Assembly (NCBI RefSeq): GCF_947496985.1
Contig: NZ_CANMEZ010000003.1
Coordinates: 496,001-560,000 of the forward strand
Reading direction: 5' to 3'
Length of the DNA stretch: 64,000 nucleotides
From: an uncultured Kordia sp.
GTDB taxonomy: Bacteria > Bacteroidota > Bacteroidia > Flavobacteriales > Flavobacteriaceae
Shown here: positions 15,463 through 23,678 of the stretch, piece by piece
How positions within the stretch are numbered: the first letter of the stretch is position 1
How the letters are laid out: each line of letters opens with the position of its first letter
Notes under the pieces: model-generated
Told to the model about the DNA's origin: nothing
Databases searched by the model: none
Seen by the model: only the letters and a program-made list of their open reading frames with translations
Position numbers and translations under genes: made by a program

Positions 15463-17436
15463 TTACTTTTTGATTAATTTTTTGACTTCTTTTTTAGAGC
15501 CAAATTCAATTGATAAAAAGTAAATTCCTGATGTATATTTAGAAATATCTAAACCATATGCTGCAGTAGCATTAATTGCTTTTTCGTTTAGAATTGTTTT
15601 TCCAGAAATGTCTTTAACTGTAATAGAAAATGTTTTCACTTTTTCAGCATGCATAGGATCAAGAGTTACCGTATAGTTTCCGTTTGAAGGATTCGGATAT
15701 ACATTATTATTCATTTTTTCTTTTTCAAATTTCCCTATATCTCCGTTAATGTATGGAGCTTCTCTTTTAAAACTACAATACACAGGAACTGGGACATTGG
15801 CACAGTTTCCATTGTAAAAGCGTAATGTAATATTTGTGATGCATTTTGTACAGCTTCCTTCAAAGCTAGTGTATGTTAAACATAATAAATCGCCATTTCC
15901 ACCATTTCCAAAAATATCATATCCGCCATTTGGATCAGTCAAGGTTAAATTTGTAAATGTTTGTCCTGTAGCATTATTAACAAGTTTAAAACCATCAATA
16001 TTTTGTTGACAATTAGGATCAATAATAGTTGATAAATCAAAACTTGTAGTACCAGCACACCAAGTTGCATATACATTTTGTACTACAGGTTCGGCTAATT
16101 TGTACACAACAGTACAGATACAGCCTTGTGGAGAAGTATAGCTTACTGAATATGAATTGCCTGGTACATAGGAAACCCACATAGAAGGGTCAGTTGTGCG
16201 AATGGCAGTATTATTTACATAATAATCGTAATAACCACCACTACCATTTCCGCAAGCTTCAATTAGTAGTTTACCATCTTTTGAAGGACAAAATTCTCTC
16301 ACGATTTCTTCTTCTTTTTGAATTCTAATATTTAAATATAATATACAACAATCAGGATAGGTAACTTTTAGTAACGCATCTTGAGATAATGACAAAGGCG
16401 CATTTGGAGGATACGAAGTATTGGTAATCATATCTTCAATGGCTAAAATTTGACCACTACATGGATCTATAAAGTCAAACTGACTAATGTCAAATGATTG
16501 TCCGCATTGTAGTGTAATATCTTCAAATTTGTTGATTTCTTCTTTTATAGAAAAATCATAATAGTATGGATAGGTGTTTCCACAGTCATCGTCGTAAATA
16601 AGTGTAACACGATATTGTTTTCCAGCTTGAAAACCATTCCACAAGGTTTTTAGATTTATTAGAGGTGCAGGACCAACAGCTGAAGGAGATGTGTATTGTG
16701 TAACAAGTCCACCAGCAGTGATTTCTGAAATTTCCCATTGATAATCTAATACATTTGAAGGAACATTTAATGGTACTATTGCATCACTTTCACAATAATC
16801 GTTTTCCATTACTAAAGGATTTGGATCAACAACAATATTTATATGCTCTGAAACAATAATGTCGTCTATCGTCATTTCTGCCTGACTAAGTCCATTGAGT
16901 CTTGGTTGTGCCATATATGGAAAAATCCAGAGGCGTTCATAATCAGCAGTAGGAGTGTATTGTACGGTTACAGTTGTCCAATTATATAAATATGATCCCA
17001 TAGTGTCTTGATAGATAATATCTCCATTAGGAGTTGCTGTTACATTTCCAATATTATTAGTTGCAACAAGATTAAATGTAGCAAGATTGGCAACATTTGG
17101 ATCATTTGTGTTACGATCGCCAGTTTTGATTCTAAAACAAATATTATAGGTAACTCCTCGTTCAAAATTTACACGAGAAGCAATAGCTTCTCCAACACCT
17201 TCTACAGACCACATCCATGCAGATCTTGTACCATTATAATCTATTAAACTTGGTGTGCCATCTGGACTTACCCAGTTTTGTACACAGTTATTTACAAAAG
17301 GATTTAGTTTACAACTTGCATTGCTAAAATCTCCATTTACAATAATACTATTTGTAGGGTTGCAACAAGGACCTTGTGCGTGTACAGTGAATGTTGCGAA
17401 TATCAGTAAAAATAATAGGCATATTTCTTTTTTCAT
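15463..17436 (-). CDS. Large secreted protein with T9SS type A sorting domain
   Basis: 657 residues. The signal peptide ends FTVHAQ, then a Cys-containing carbohydrate-binding-like beta-sandwich (about residues 22-200; NGDFSNASCKLNPF, RVNFERGVTYNICFRIKTG). Several Cys-rich repeats of unknown type follow, and a C-terminal sorting tail (NVYPNPSNGNYTVTLD ... KKLIKK). The N-terminal part resembles modules that open with a statement of a named asset and end in a jelly-roll, common in adhesins. It follows the lipoprotein gene 17464-18072 by 27 bases and so likely shares its transcript. Confidence 0.85.
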   Translation of the reverse strand: MKKEICLLFLLIFATFTVHAQGPCCNPTNSIIVNGDFSNASCKLNPFVNNCVQNWVSPDGTPSLIDYNGTRSAWMWSVEGVGEAIASRVNFERGVTYNICFRIKTGDRNTNDPNVANLATFNLVATNNIGNVTATPNGDIIYQDTMGSYLYNWTTVTVQYTPTADYERLWIFPYMAQPRLNGLSQAEMTIDDIIVSEHINIVVDPNPLVMENDYCESDAIVPLNVPSNVLDYQWEISEITAGGLVTQYTSPSAVGPAPLINLKTLWNGFQAGKQYRVTLIYDDDCGNTYPYYYDFSIKEEINKFEDITLQCGQSFDISQFDFIDPCSGQILAIEDMITNTSYPPNAPLSLSQDALLKVTYPDCCILYLNIRIQKEEEIVREFCPSKDGKLLIEACGNGSGGYYDYYVNNTAIRTTDPSMWVSYVPGNSYSVSYTSPQGCICTVVYKLAEPVVQNVYATWCAGTTSFDLSTIIDPNCQQNIDGFKLVNNATGQTFTNLTLTDPNGGYDIFGNGGNGDLLCLTYTSFEGSCTKCITNITLRFYNGNCANVPVPVYCSFKREAPYINGDIGKFEKEKMNNNVYPNPSNGNYTVTLDPMHAEKVKTFSITVKDISGKTILNEKAINATAAYGLDISKYTSGIYFLSIEFGSKKEVKKLIKK

Positions 17437-17452
17437 AATTGTTTAAATTTAA

Positions 17453-17460
17453 GATGTGAC
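17453..17460 (-). promoter_or_regulatory. GATGTGAC box shared with the sigma-factor intergenic region
   Basis: GATGTGAC (plus strand) lies 17-24 bases upstream of the 15463-17436 start codon. The same octamer occurs in reverse at 18148-18155 between the divergent lipoprotein and sigma factor genes. It may be a common control site, but a chance match is possible. Confidence 0.25.
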
Positions 17461-17463
17461 AGA

Positions 17464-18072
17464 TTAATTTTGTGTAATTTCAACAACAAATTCACCATAT
17501 TCACTATTGGAATAATCAATAGGATATGCTCCTGGAAGAATAGTAATTTCTTGAACATCAGTGTCGGGAAGAAGTAATTGTGAAATTTCTTGACCTATGT
17601 ATAGTTCTCCTTCTATATTTATTCTTGTTTTAAATAATTCGTATAACTCCTCTGCAGTAATGTCTGAACCGCTAAGCATGTTAATTCCATCTTGTATTTC
17701 TTCAAAAGGAGTAGGTTCGCGAAGTATTTGCACCTGTAAATGATTTTCATCAATTAAAGAGAAATATACAGGAGTTCCGCCATGCTCATCAGTTAATTGG
17801 AAATCTTCGATATCTGAATTGATAGGAGTAAAATCACAGTAGCCTAAATTAAAACAAGTACTTCCTGTATAGATACCGTTTTCATAGTGTTTTGTTCCTT
17901 CTAGCGGAAGCCAATAAATTATTAATTGCGATATTTCATATGGATTAAGACGCTGACTAAGGTTACTGTTCTGTTCATCTCTAGTATTGTTTTTTAAATT
18001 GTCAGTAGTGTCATTTGTACATGCTAAAAAGATCATGCAAACGAGTAAAAATAAAATTTTTGTGGTTTTCAT
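17464..18072 (-). CDS. Lipoprotein of unknown function
   Basis: 202 residues. A lipoprotein signal ends at the FLAC lipobox (Cys near residue 18), followed by an Asn/Asp-rich linker. The mature part is acidic with no recognised motif; it holds one Cys pair region (GSTCFNLGYCDF). It is divergent from the sigma factor gene (144 bases between starts) and upstream of a T9SS protein gene. The arrangement suggests a cell-surface or periplasmic part of the same locus. Confidence 0.7.
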   Translation of the reverse strand: MKTTKILFLLVCMIFLACTNDTTDNLKNNTRDEQNSNLSQRLNPYEISQLIIYWLPLEGTKHYENGIYTGSTCFNLGYCDFTPINSDIEDFQLTDEHGGTPVYFSLIDENHLQVQILREPTPFEEIQDGINMLSGSDITAEELYELFKTRINIEGELYIGQEISQLLLPDTDVQEITILPGAYPIDYSNSEYGEFVVEITQN

Positions 18073-18132
18073 AAAATAAATGTTAATGATTAATAGATTG
18101 TATTTGTCATATAACCATCGTAAAAATCAAAC

Positions 18133-18155
18133 GTGACATTTTTTTTAGTCACATC
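18133..18155. promoter_or_regulatory. Inverted repeat in the divergent lipoprotein/sigma-factor promoter region
   Basis: GTGAC at 18133-18137 and GTCAC at 18148-18152 form an inverted repeat around a T-run, inside the 144-base divergent region. The right arm extends to GTCACATC, which also appears inverted ahead of the T9SS gene at 17453-17460. Candidate regulator or sigma recognition site. Confidence 0.3.
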
Positions 18156-18216
18156 ACCGTAATTTTTTATTTATACTACCGATGACCACTTTTTTTCTTT
18201 AGTTTTATAGAGAATT

Positions 18217-18819
18217 ATGAAGCATCAACCTACCGAAAATAATACTGAGAAAAATCGCGCGAATGCGAATCAAAATTTTGGACTGAAAGAAGAGGAGTTT
18301 GATGAAATGCTTCAAGCAATGCAAAAAGGAGATGAAGATTTGTTTGAAAAAATATTTTTAGCTCAGTTTGAAGAAACAATCGCTTATTTAATGCGTCGTT
18401 ATAATGCAGACAACGCTATGGCGTATGACGCTACTATGGACGCTATGCTTAAGTTTAGGAGAAGATTGCTTGAGGGAAAAATCACATATTATAACATGCG
18501 CTTTTTGTTTACACAAATGGCTGGTCAGTTTTTAACAGATGCATTTAAGAAAAAGAATAAATTATCAGAAATACAAGAAGATAATAGGGTAGAAGATGAG
18601 TATGAAGAGATTGACGATGTAATTTTAGATTATTTAGATATCGCATGGAAAGGACTAGGTGAAAAGTGTAGTAAGTTGTTGGAAAATTTTTATTATAAAA
18701 AAATCACCTTAAAGGAACTTGCAGAAACATTAGGGAAATCTGATGCTGCTTTACGAAAACAAAAACAACGATGCTTAGAAACATTACGTTCCTATTTTTT
18801 AAAACATTATAAACACTAA
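18217..18819 (+). CDS. Sigma-70 family RNA polymerase sigma factor (ECF-like)
   Basis: 200 residues. An N-terminal polar extension precedes a region-2-like segment (about residues 45-110; FEKIFLAQFEETIAYLMRRYNADNAMAYDATMDAMLKFRRRL). An acidic linker and a C-terminal region-4 helix-turn-helix (LKELAETLGKSDAALRKQKQRCLETL) follow. The downstream gene at 18852 encodes a membrane protein with a cytosolic N-terminus and probably acts as its anti-sigma partner. The likely targets are the divergent lipoprotein, T9SS and CHAT genes, by position only. Confidence 0.8.
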   Translation: MKHQPTENNTEKNRANANQNFGLKEEEFDEMLQAMQKGDEDLFEKIFLAQFEETIAYLMRRYNADNAMAYDATMDAMLKFRRRLLEGKITYYNMRFLFTQMAGQFLTDAFKKKNKLSEIQEDNRVEDEYEEIDDVILDYLDIAWKGLGEKCSKLLENFYYKKITLKELAETLGKSDAALRKQKQRCLETLRSYFLKHYKH

Positions 18820-18851
18820 TCATAGATCGTATTTGCACGATATAGAAGTAT

Positions 18852-19541
18852 ATGCAACATAAGAAATATACAGAAGGAGAAGAATTGTCAGCAGATGAAC
18901 TTGAATCAATTAGTGAAACATTGATTCAGGCTAAGTTTGATCGTGATAAACGAAAAAAATGGGCGCAACGTTTGAAAGAAGATTATAATATTGACAAGGA
19001 ATCTATACAAAAGAAACCAGTTTTTAGACTTTCAAAACTTGCCATAGCAGCTATGATTGCGTGTGTTTTTGGAATTGTAACTTATGGAATTATTACAACC
19101 ACAATGTCTAGTTATGATAGCTTTGTGAAGAATTCTATTGAAAATTTAATTACTATTGATAATCATGCAGTTGTAACACGTGGTGATTCTGTAGTGGATG
19201 CGCAAGTTTTACAAGCTATTGAAGCGTATAAAACACAACAATATGATAAAAGTATTGAACGTTGGAAAACTATTATTACTTCAGGAAAAATACAAGGGTT
19301 TGCTAGTTATAATATAGCTTTATGTTATTTACAAAAAACACCTTCTTCTCCAGAAAAAGCAATTAATTATTTAATAGAAGCTAGACAAACGAAAACGATT
19401 CAAGAAGAAGCTAATTGGGCATTGGCATTGGCATATCTTGATGTAAATCAGAAAGAGAAAGCAAAAGAAGTTTTACAACAAATTATTGCTAGTAAGTCGT
19501 ATAAGTATAAAAAAGCGGAAGCGTTAATAATACTCCTATAA
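18852..19541 (+). CDS. Single-pass membrane protein with periplasmic TPRs, putative anti-sigma partner
   Basis: 229 residues. A charged N-terminal cytosolic segment (1-60), one membrane helix near residues 62-84 (LAIAAMIACVFGIVTYGI) and a periplasmic TPR-type domain (YKTQQYDKSIERWKTII, GFASYNIALCYLQK, NWALALAYLDVNQKEKAKEVLQQII). This topology, directly after a sigma factor gene (32-base gap), fits an anti-sigma or sensor that could relay a periplasmic protein contact. No zinc-binding anti-sigma motif is visible, so the role is inferred from context. Confidence 0.65.
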   Translation: MQHKKYTEGEELSADELESISETLIQAKFDRDKRKKWAQRLKEDYNIDKESIQKKPVFRLSKLAIAAMIACVFGIVTYGIITTTMSSYDSFVKNSIENLITIDNHAVVTRGDSVVDAQVLQAIEAYKTQQYDKSIERWKTIITSGKIQGFASYNIALCYLQKTPSSPEKAINYLIEARQTKTIQEEANWALALAYLDVNQKEKAKEVLQQIIASKSYKYKKAEALIILL

Positions 19542-19549
19542 AAAGATAA

Positions 19550-19567
19550 AGCGAACAGAAGTTCGCT
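19550..19567 (-). terminator. Hairpin terminator for the small leftward gene 19583-19681
   Basis: Stem AGCGAAC/GTTCGCT with loop agaa. On the minus strand it is followed by a T-rich tail, so it suits the leftward small gene better than the rightward TPR gene. Confidence 0.55.
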
Positions 19568-19582
19568 AGGACATGATTATTG

Positions 19583-19681
19583 TTAAAAATTATCTGGTGG
19601 CACTCCGTCGTCGTCACCATGATCACCTCCATAAATGCATTGACAATTTTGAATTTCGAAATTTTTAAGTTTTTCTAACAT
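19583..19681 (-). CDS. Very short peptide gene with a Gly-Gly leader-like end
   Basis: 32 residues: MLEKLKNFEIQNCQCIYGG followed by a short acidic tail (DHGDDDGVPPDNF). The N-terminal part resembles leader sequences of Bacteroidota natural-product precursors that end in Gly-Gly, but the tail is only 13 residues and has no Ser/Thr/Cys to modify. It has its own terminator-like hairpin just downstream. It could be a small or degenerate precursor or a regulatory peptide. Expression is unproven. Confidence 0.45.
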   Translation of the reverse strand: MLEKLKNFEIQNCQCIYGGDHGDDDGVPPDNF

Positions 19682-19787
19682 ACGATCAGTTTTATAAAAT
19701 TAATATGATTGAAATTAATAAGAATTAAGAAAGTGATAAAAGAAAGTAAGTCGTCTTTTATAAATCACGGATCATTTGTGTAAAATA

Positions 19788-19816
19788 AAAAAGCATCAAC
19801 TTTCGTCAATGCTTTC
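19788..19816 (-). terminator. Terminator of the DUF937 gene
   Basis: Imperfect stem AAGCAT...ATGCTT followed by a T-run on the minus strand, 24 bases after the DUF937 stop. Confidence 0.6.
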
Positions 19817-19839
19817 GTATTTGTGTTATGTAAGGATTA

Positions 19840-20505
19840 TTATTTTCCTCCGAAAAGACCACCTAGCAATCCGCCAAGTCCGCCTCCGCTATTTCCGTTT
19901 CCTTTTTTGTCGCCACCTAGGAACATTCCAGCGATATCATCAATAACGCTACCATCATTATCAGCATCTAATATTGCTTCAATGAATCCTTGTTGTCCTT
20001 GTTGCTGTTGTTGGTTTTGTCCGCCACCTAGTAAACCACCAAGTAAATCTCCAATACCACCAGAACTTTGAACGTTTTGTTGTTGTTTTTGCTTTCCTAA
20101 TACTCCCATTAAGATTGGAGCAGCAACTTTTAAGATGTTTCCAATTGAAGATGCATCCATTCCAGATTGCTTACTGATTGCATTTTCAACATTTTGACGA
20201 CGATCTCCAAGTACGTGACCTAGGATTCCATCTCCATCATCTTTTACTTCTTGGTCAACACCACCTCCAAAAAGGCTTCCTAAGTTATCTAGAATACTTC
20301 CGTTGTGTTTACTTTCTAAAGCTCTATTTAATCCTTCTGCACCTTCAGGTGAACTTGCATTTCTTTTCATTGCTCCCATAAGTACAGGTAACGCCATACT
20401 TAATACTGAAGCTGTTTTGTTTTGATCTTGTCCCACTTCATTACTCACACCGCCAATGATTTGTTTCCCCAAATCACTATTTAATAAATCTAAAATTCCA
20501 GACAT
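19840..20505 (-). CDS. DUF937 domain-containing protein
   Basis: 221 residues. The N-terminal DUF937 helical repeat (ILDLLNSDLGKQIIGGVSNEVG, LPVLMGAMKRNA) recurs around residues 100-135 (APILMGVLGKQ). Gly-rich and Gln-rich low-complexity stretches follow (GDLLGGLLGGGQNQQQQQ) and a C-terminal GGLLGGLFGGK tail. The DNADNDGSVIDDI-like segment resembles a dockerin or EF-hand loop (ADNDGSVIDD). No signal peptide. Function of DUF937 proteins is poorly known. The gene is monocistronic, between two terminators. Confidence 0.8.
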   Translation of the reverse strand: MSGILDLLNSDLGKQIIGGVSNEVGQDQNKTASVLSMALPVLMGAMKRNASSPEGAEGLNRALESKHNGSILDNLGSLFGGGVDQEVKDDGDGILGHVLGDRRQNVENAISKQSGMDASSIGNILKVAAPILMGVLGKQKQQQNVQSSGGIGDLLGGLLGGGQNQQQQQGQQGFIEAILDADNDGSVIDDIAGMFLGGDKKGNGNSGGGLGGLLGGLFGGK

Positions 20506-20640
20506 TTTACAAATAATATTTATTGTTAATATGTTAACAAGATAGTAATATTCTGTAAGACTTTAAGTATGCATATATGTTTTTTATGTTAATTGTCAAA
20601 ATGCATAAATATCAGATGAAGCGTTTCTTTATCCGATTAA

Positions 20641-20673
20641 AAACAAAAAAAGCACTCGTTTTGAGTGCTTTTA
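20641..20673. terminator. Bidirectional terminator after serA
   Basis: Stem AAAAGCACTC/GAGTGCTTTT (arms 20648-20657 and 20663-20672) with A/T tails. It lies 23 bases beyond the serA stop codon. Confidence 0.85.
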
Positions 20674-20695
20674 GGTTGTATATATGAACTGAGTT

Positions 20696-21655
20696 TTATT
20701 TTTCAGTTTTCAATATTGCTGTAATTTGAGAAGCCAATTCTAAACCAATTCGGTCTTGTGCTTCGTTAGTTGCAGCTCCAATATGTGGAGTTAAAGACAC
20801 GTTCGGGTTCATTAATACCTTGATAGCAGGTGTTGGTTCATTTTCAAATACATCTAATCCTGCAAAAGCTAGCTTGTCTGAATCTAAAGCATTAATTAAA
20901 GCTACTTCATCAATTACACCACCGCGTGCTGCATTTACAATTCCGGCACCATTTTTCATTAATCCGAATTCCTTCTTACCAATAATATAATCTTTCTGTG
21001 CTGGAACGTGTAATGTTATAAAGTCTGAATGTTGTAAAACATCTTCCATAGGTTCAGTATCAATTTCAACATTGATAAATTGTCCATTATAGAAATCTAC
21101 CTTTACGGTTGCTTTGCTAATGAATTTGTCAGATGCAATAACTCTCATCCCTAACCCTAAAGCAATTTTAGCTACTTCACGACCAATACGTCCAAAACCA
21201 ATAATTCCTAATGTTTTTCCACGCAATTCAGTTCCTTTAGCATATGCTTTTTTCAAGTCTTTAAAACGAGAATCGCCTTCTAATGGCATGTTTCTGTTAG
21301 AGTCAAATACGAAACGAACACCATTAAATAAATGAGCAAATACTAACTCAGCTACAGAACTAGAAGAAGCAGCTGGTGTATTGATAACATGAATTTCTTT
21401 AGAACGTGCATATTCAACATCAATATTGTCCATTCCGACACCACCACGACCAATGATTTTTATACTTTCGCAGGCATCAATGATATCTTTACGAACTTTC
21501 GTTGCACTTCTAACCAAAAGTACATTTATTTGGTTTTTATTGATGTAATTGATTAATTGTTCTTGGGCAACTTTTGTAGTAATTACTTCGAATCCGTCTT
21601 TTTCAAGCGCATCAACTCCGCTTTGAGAGATTCCATCGTTTGCTAATATTTTCAT
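20696..21655 (-). CDS. serA: D-3-phosphoglycerate dehydrogenase (short form)
   Basis: 319 residues. A D-2-hydroxyacid dehydrogenase with the NAD-binding motif GIIGFGRIGREVA and the catalytic Arg (NAARGG), Glu (NEPTP region) and His (PHIGA). It lacks the C-terminal ACT regulatory domain of the long form. It oxidises 3-phosphoglycerate in the first step of serine synthesis. It lies 48 bases after serC, the next enzyme in the pathway, which supports this substrate assignment over other 2-hydroxyacids. Confidence 0.88.
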   Translation of the reverse strand: MKILANDGISQSGVDALEKDGFEVITTKVAQEQLINYINKNQINVLLVRSATKVRKDIIDACESIKIIGRGGVGMDNIDVEYARSKEIHVINTPAASSSSVAELVFAHLFNGVRFVFDSNRNMPLEGDSRFKDLKKAYAKGTELRGKTLGIIGFGRIGREVAKIALGLGMRVIASDKFISKATVKVDFYNGQFINVEIDTEPMEDVLQHSDFITLHVPAQKDYIIGKKEFGLMKNGAGIVNAARGGVIDEVALINALDSDKLAFAGLDVFENEPTPAIKVLMNPNVSLTPHIGAATNEAQDRIGLELASQITAILKTEK

Positions 21656-21703
21656 GATTTAATTTAAATATTCAAAGATTAAATGATTGAAAGTTGTTTT
21701 GTA

Positions 21704-22768
21704 TTAAGCTTTACTTTCGAGAGCTTGCATTACATCAACTAAAACTTGTACACTTTCTAAAGGAAGTGCATTGTACATAGAAGCACGATAACCGCCAACA
21801 CTTCTGTGACCGTTTAGTCCATTGATTCCTGCCTCAGTCCACATAGTGTCAAATGTTTCTTTTAACGATTCGTCTGTTAGTGTGAATGTTACATTCATAT
21901 GACTTCTATCTTCTGTAGCTACTACACCATTAAATAATGGGTTTCTGTCTATTTCATTGTAAAGTAATGCAGACTTTTGCTCGTTGATTTTTTCAATAGC
22001 AGCAATTCCTCCCAAGTTTTTCAACCATTCTAAGGTTAACATCGAAACGTATACTGGAAATACAGGTGGCGTATTGAACATACTATCTTTTCCAATATGT
22101 ACGTTATAATCTAGCATTGAAGGAATAGTTCTGTTCACTTTTCCTAAAATTTCTTCTTTTACAATTACTAAAGTAGCTCCGGCTGGACCCATATTTTTCT
22201 GTGCTCCAGCGTAGATTAAATCAAATTTTGAAAAATCTAACTGACGTGAAAAGATATCAGAACTCATATCGCAAACCAACGGAACGTTTGTTTCGGGAAA
22301 GCGCTTCATTTGTGTTCCAAAAATGGTATTATTACTTGTACAATGGAAATAGTCCGCATCTGAAGGAATTTCAAATCCTTTAGGAATGTATGTAAAACCT
22401 TTGTCTTTAGAAGAACCGACTTCTACAACTTCTCCAAAAAGATTCGCTTCTTTAATCGATTTAGTACTCCAGGTTCCTGTGTTTAAATAAGCAGCTTTTG
22501 TATTTAATAAGTTGTACGCTGTCATTAAAAATTGAGTACTTGCACCACCTTGTAAAAAGAGTGCTTTGTATCCTTTTCCTTCCAATCCTAATAACTCTAA
22601 TGCCAAGCTACGGGCTTTTTCCATTACAGCTACAAAAGGTTTGCTTCTGTGTGAAATTTCAATTAAAGAAAGATTATCATCATTAAAGTTTAAAACGGCT
22701 TCAGAAGCTTTTTGTAGTACTTCTTGCGGTAAGATGCATGGTCCTGCGCTAAAGTTGTGTTTTTTCAT
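21704..22768 (-). CDS. serC: Phosphoserine aminotransferase
   Basis: 354 residues, a full-length class V aminotransferase. Visible marks are HNFSAGPCILP at the N-terminus, LEISHRSKPF-like substrate loop (SLIEISHRSKPF), the PLP lysine in AGAQKNMGPAG and the C-terminal GHRSVGGYRASMYNALP. It converts 3-phosphohydroxypyruvate and glutamate into phosphoserine in the cytosol. It is the first gene of the serC-serA operon. Confidence 0.93.
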   Translation of the reverse strand: MKKHNFSAGPCILPQEVLQKASEAVLNFNDDNLSLIEISHRSKPFVAVMEKARSLALELLGLEGKGYKALFLQGGASTQFLMTAYNLLNTKAAYLNTGTWSTKSIKEANLFGEVVEVGSSKDKGFTYIPKGFEIPSDADYFHCTSNNTIFGTQMKRFPETNVPLVCDMSSDIFSRQLDFSKFDLIYAGAQKNMGPAGATLVIVKEEILGKVNRTIPSMLDYNVHIGKDSMFNTPPVFPVYVSMLTLEWLKNLGGIAAIEKINEQKSALLYNEIDRNPLFNGVVATEDRSHMNVTFTLTDESLKETFDTMWTEAGINGLNGHRSVGGYRASMYNALPLESVQVLVDVMQALESKA

Positions 22769-22906
22769 TGTATATGTTGTGTGTTGTAGTAATTAATTTG
22801 AATGCAAAGTTCCTAAATTATGAACGAATTGTTGTTATGAATTTGCTAAATATTTTATGAGAGTAGTACAGATAATTCATTTTTAGCATCTTTTATCAGC
22901 ACTAAT

Positions 22907-23647
22907 TTATTCATGATAATCATTTTTTTCAATTTCATTTTCTATGAGTAAGAGCAATTCGTTGAGTTCTTTGATTGATGTTTCGTAAAAAGCCAATCCT
23001 TTACCTCGCATTGCCATAGAAAGAGTTAGTATATTTCTAAACTTCGAATCTTTTGAGAGTTCATCATAGTTATTAGGTTTCAAAGCTACAGTTTCGCCTT
23101 CTAGTAAATAACTTAAATGCTCAGTAATAAACGGTAAGGTTACATTTTCAAATAATGACCATTCTGCTTTATCATAATCATTTATAATAAAACCAAGTGT
23201 TGATTCGTGAAATTTTATAACGCCTTCTTTTATCTCTTTACTTTGAATAATACGGATACCTTCAATTTTAAAAATTTCATAAGTAACAAAAGTAGGTAAT
23301 GGACTTTCCCAGTTTGCAATAGCAGGAAATAAGGTGTCCATTGCTGAGGTATATACCGTATTTTTGTTAAGATGATCAAGTGCAATTTCTAGGTTTGATT
23401 TAGATATTTTATTTGCTTTTACGTCTCTTTCTAGTTCGTCTTTAGTGGCAGATAAATCTCTGTGTAAGTTTTGAAGTATATTGTATTCATGCTCATTAAC
23501 CTCTTGTTGTGCTTTCCAACCATCAATTTGTAATGCAAGCAGAATTCCCACAACTACAAGAATAATTTCACCAACCGCATACGCCAAGTATTTTCTGAGT
23601 TTACTATCTTTTAGGAGTTGTTGACGTATTTTTTGAAAGACTTTCAT
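22907..23647 (-). CDS. DUF6090 family membrane-anchored protein
   Basis: 246 residues. The conserved N-terminal block of DUF6090 is visible: LRKYLAYAVGEIILVVVGILLALQIDGW, a single membrane helix with Gly/Leu repeats. A helical extracytoplasmic domain with coiled-coil character follows. Function is unknown; paralogues are abundant in flavobacteria. It follows the LuxC gene by 31 bases and may be co-transcribed. Confidence 0.8.
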   Translation of the reverse strand: MKVFQKIRQQLLKDSKLRKYLAYAVGEIILVVVGILLALQIDGWKAQQEVNEHEYNILQNLHRDLSATKDELERDVKANKISKSNLEIALDHLNKNTVYTSAMDTLFPAIANWESPLPTFVTYEIFKIEGIRIIQSKEIKEGVIKFHESTLGFIINDYDKAEWSLFENVTLPFITEHLSYLLEGETVALKPNNYDELSKDSKFRNILTLSMAMRGKGLAFYETSIKELNELLLLIENEIEKNDYHE

Positions 23648-23678
23648 TGTGGTTATAGCTTGCGTAGATGTAATTTTT

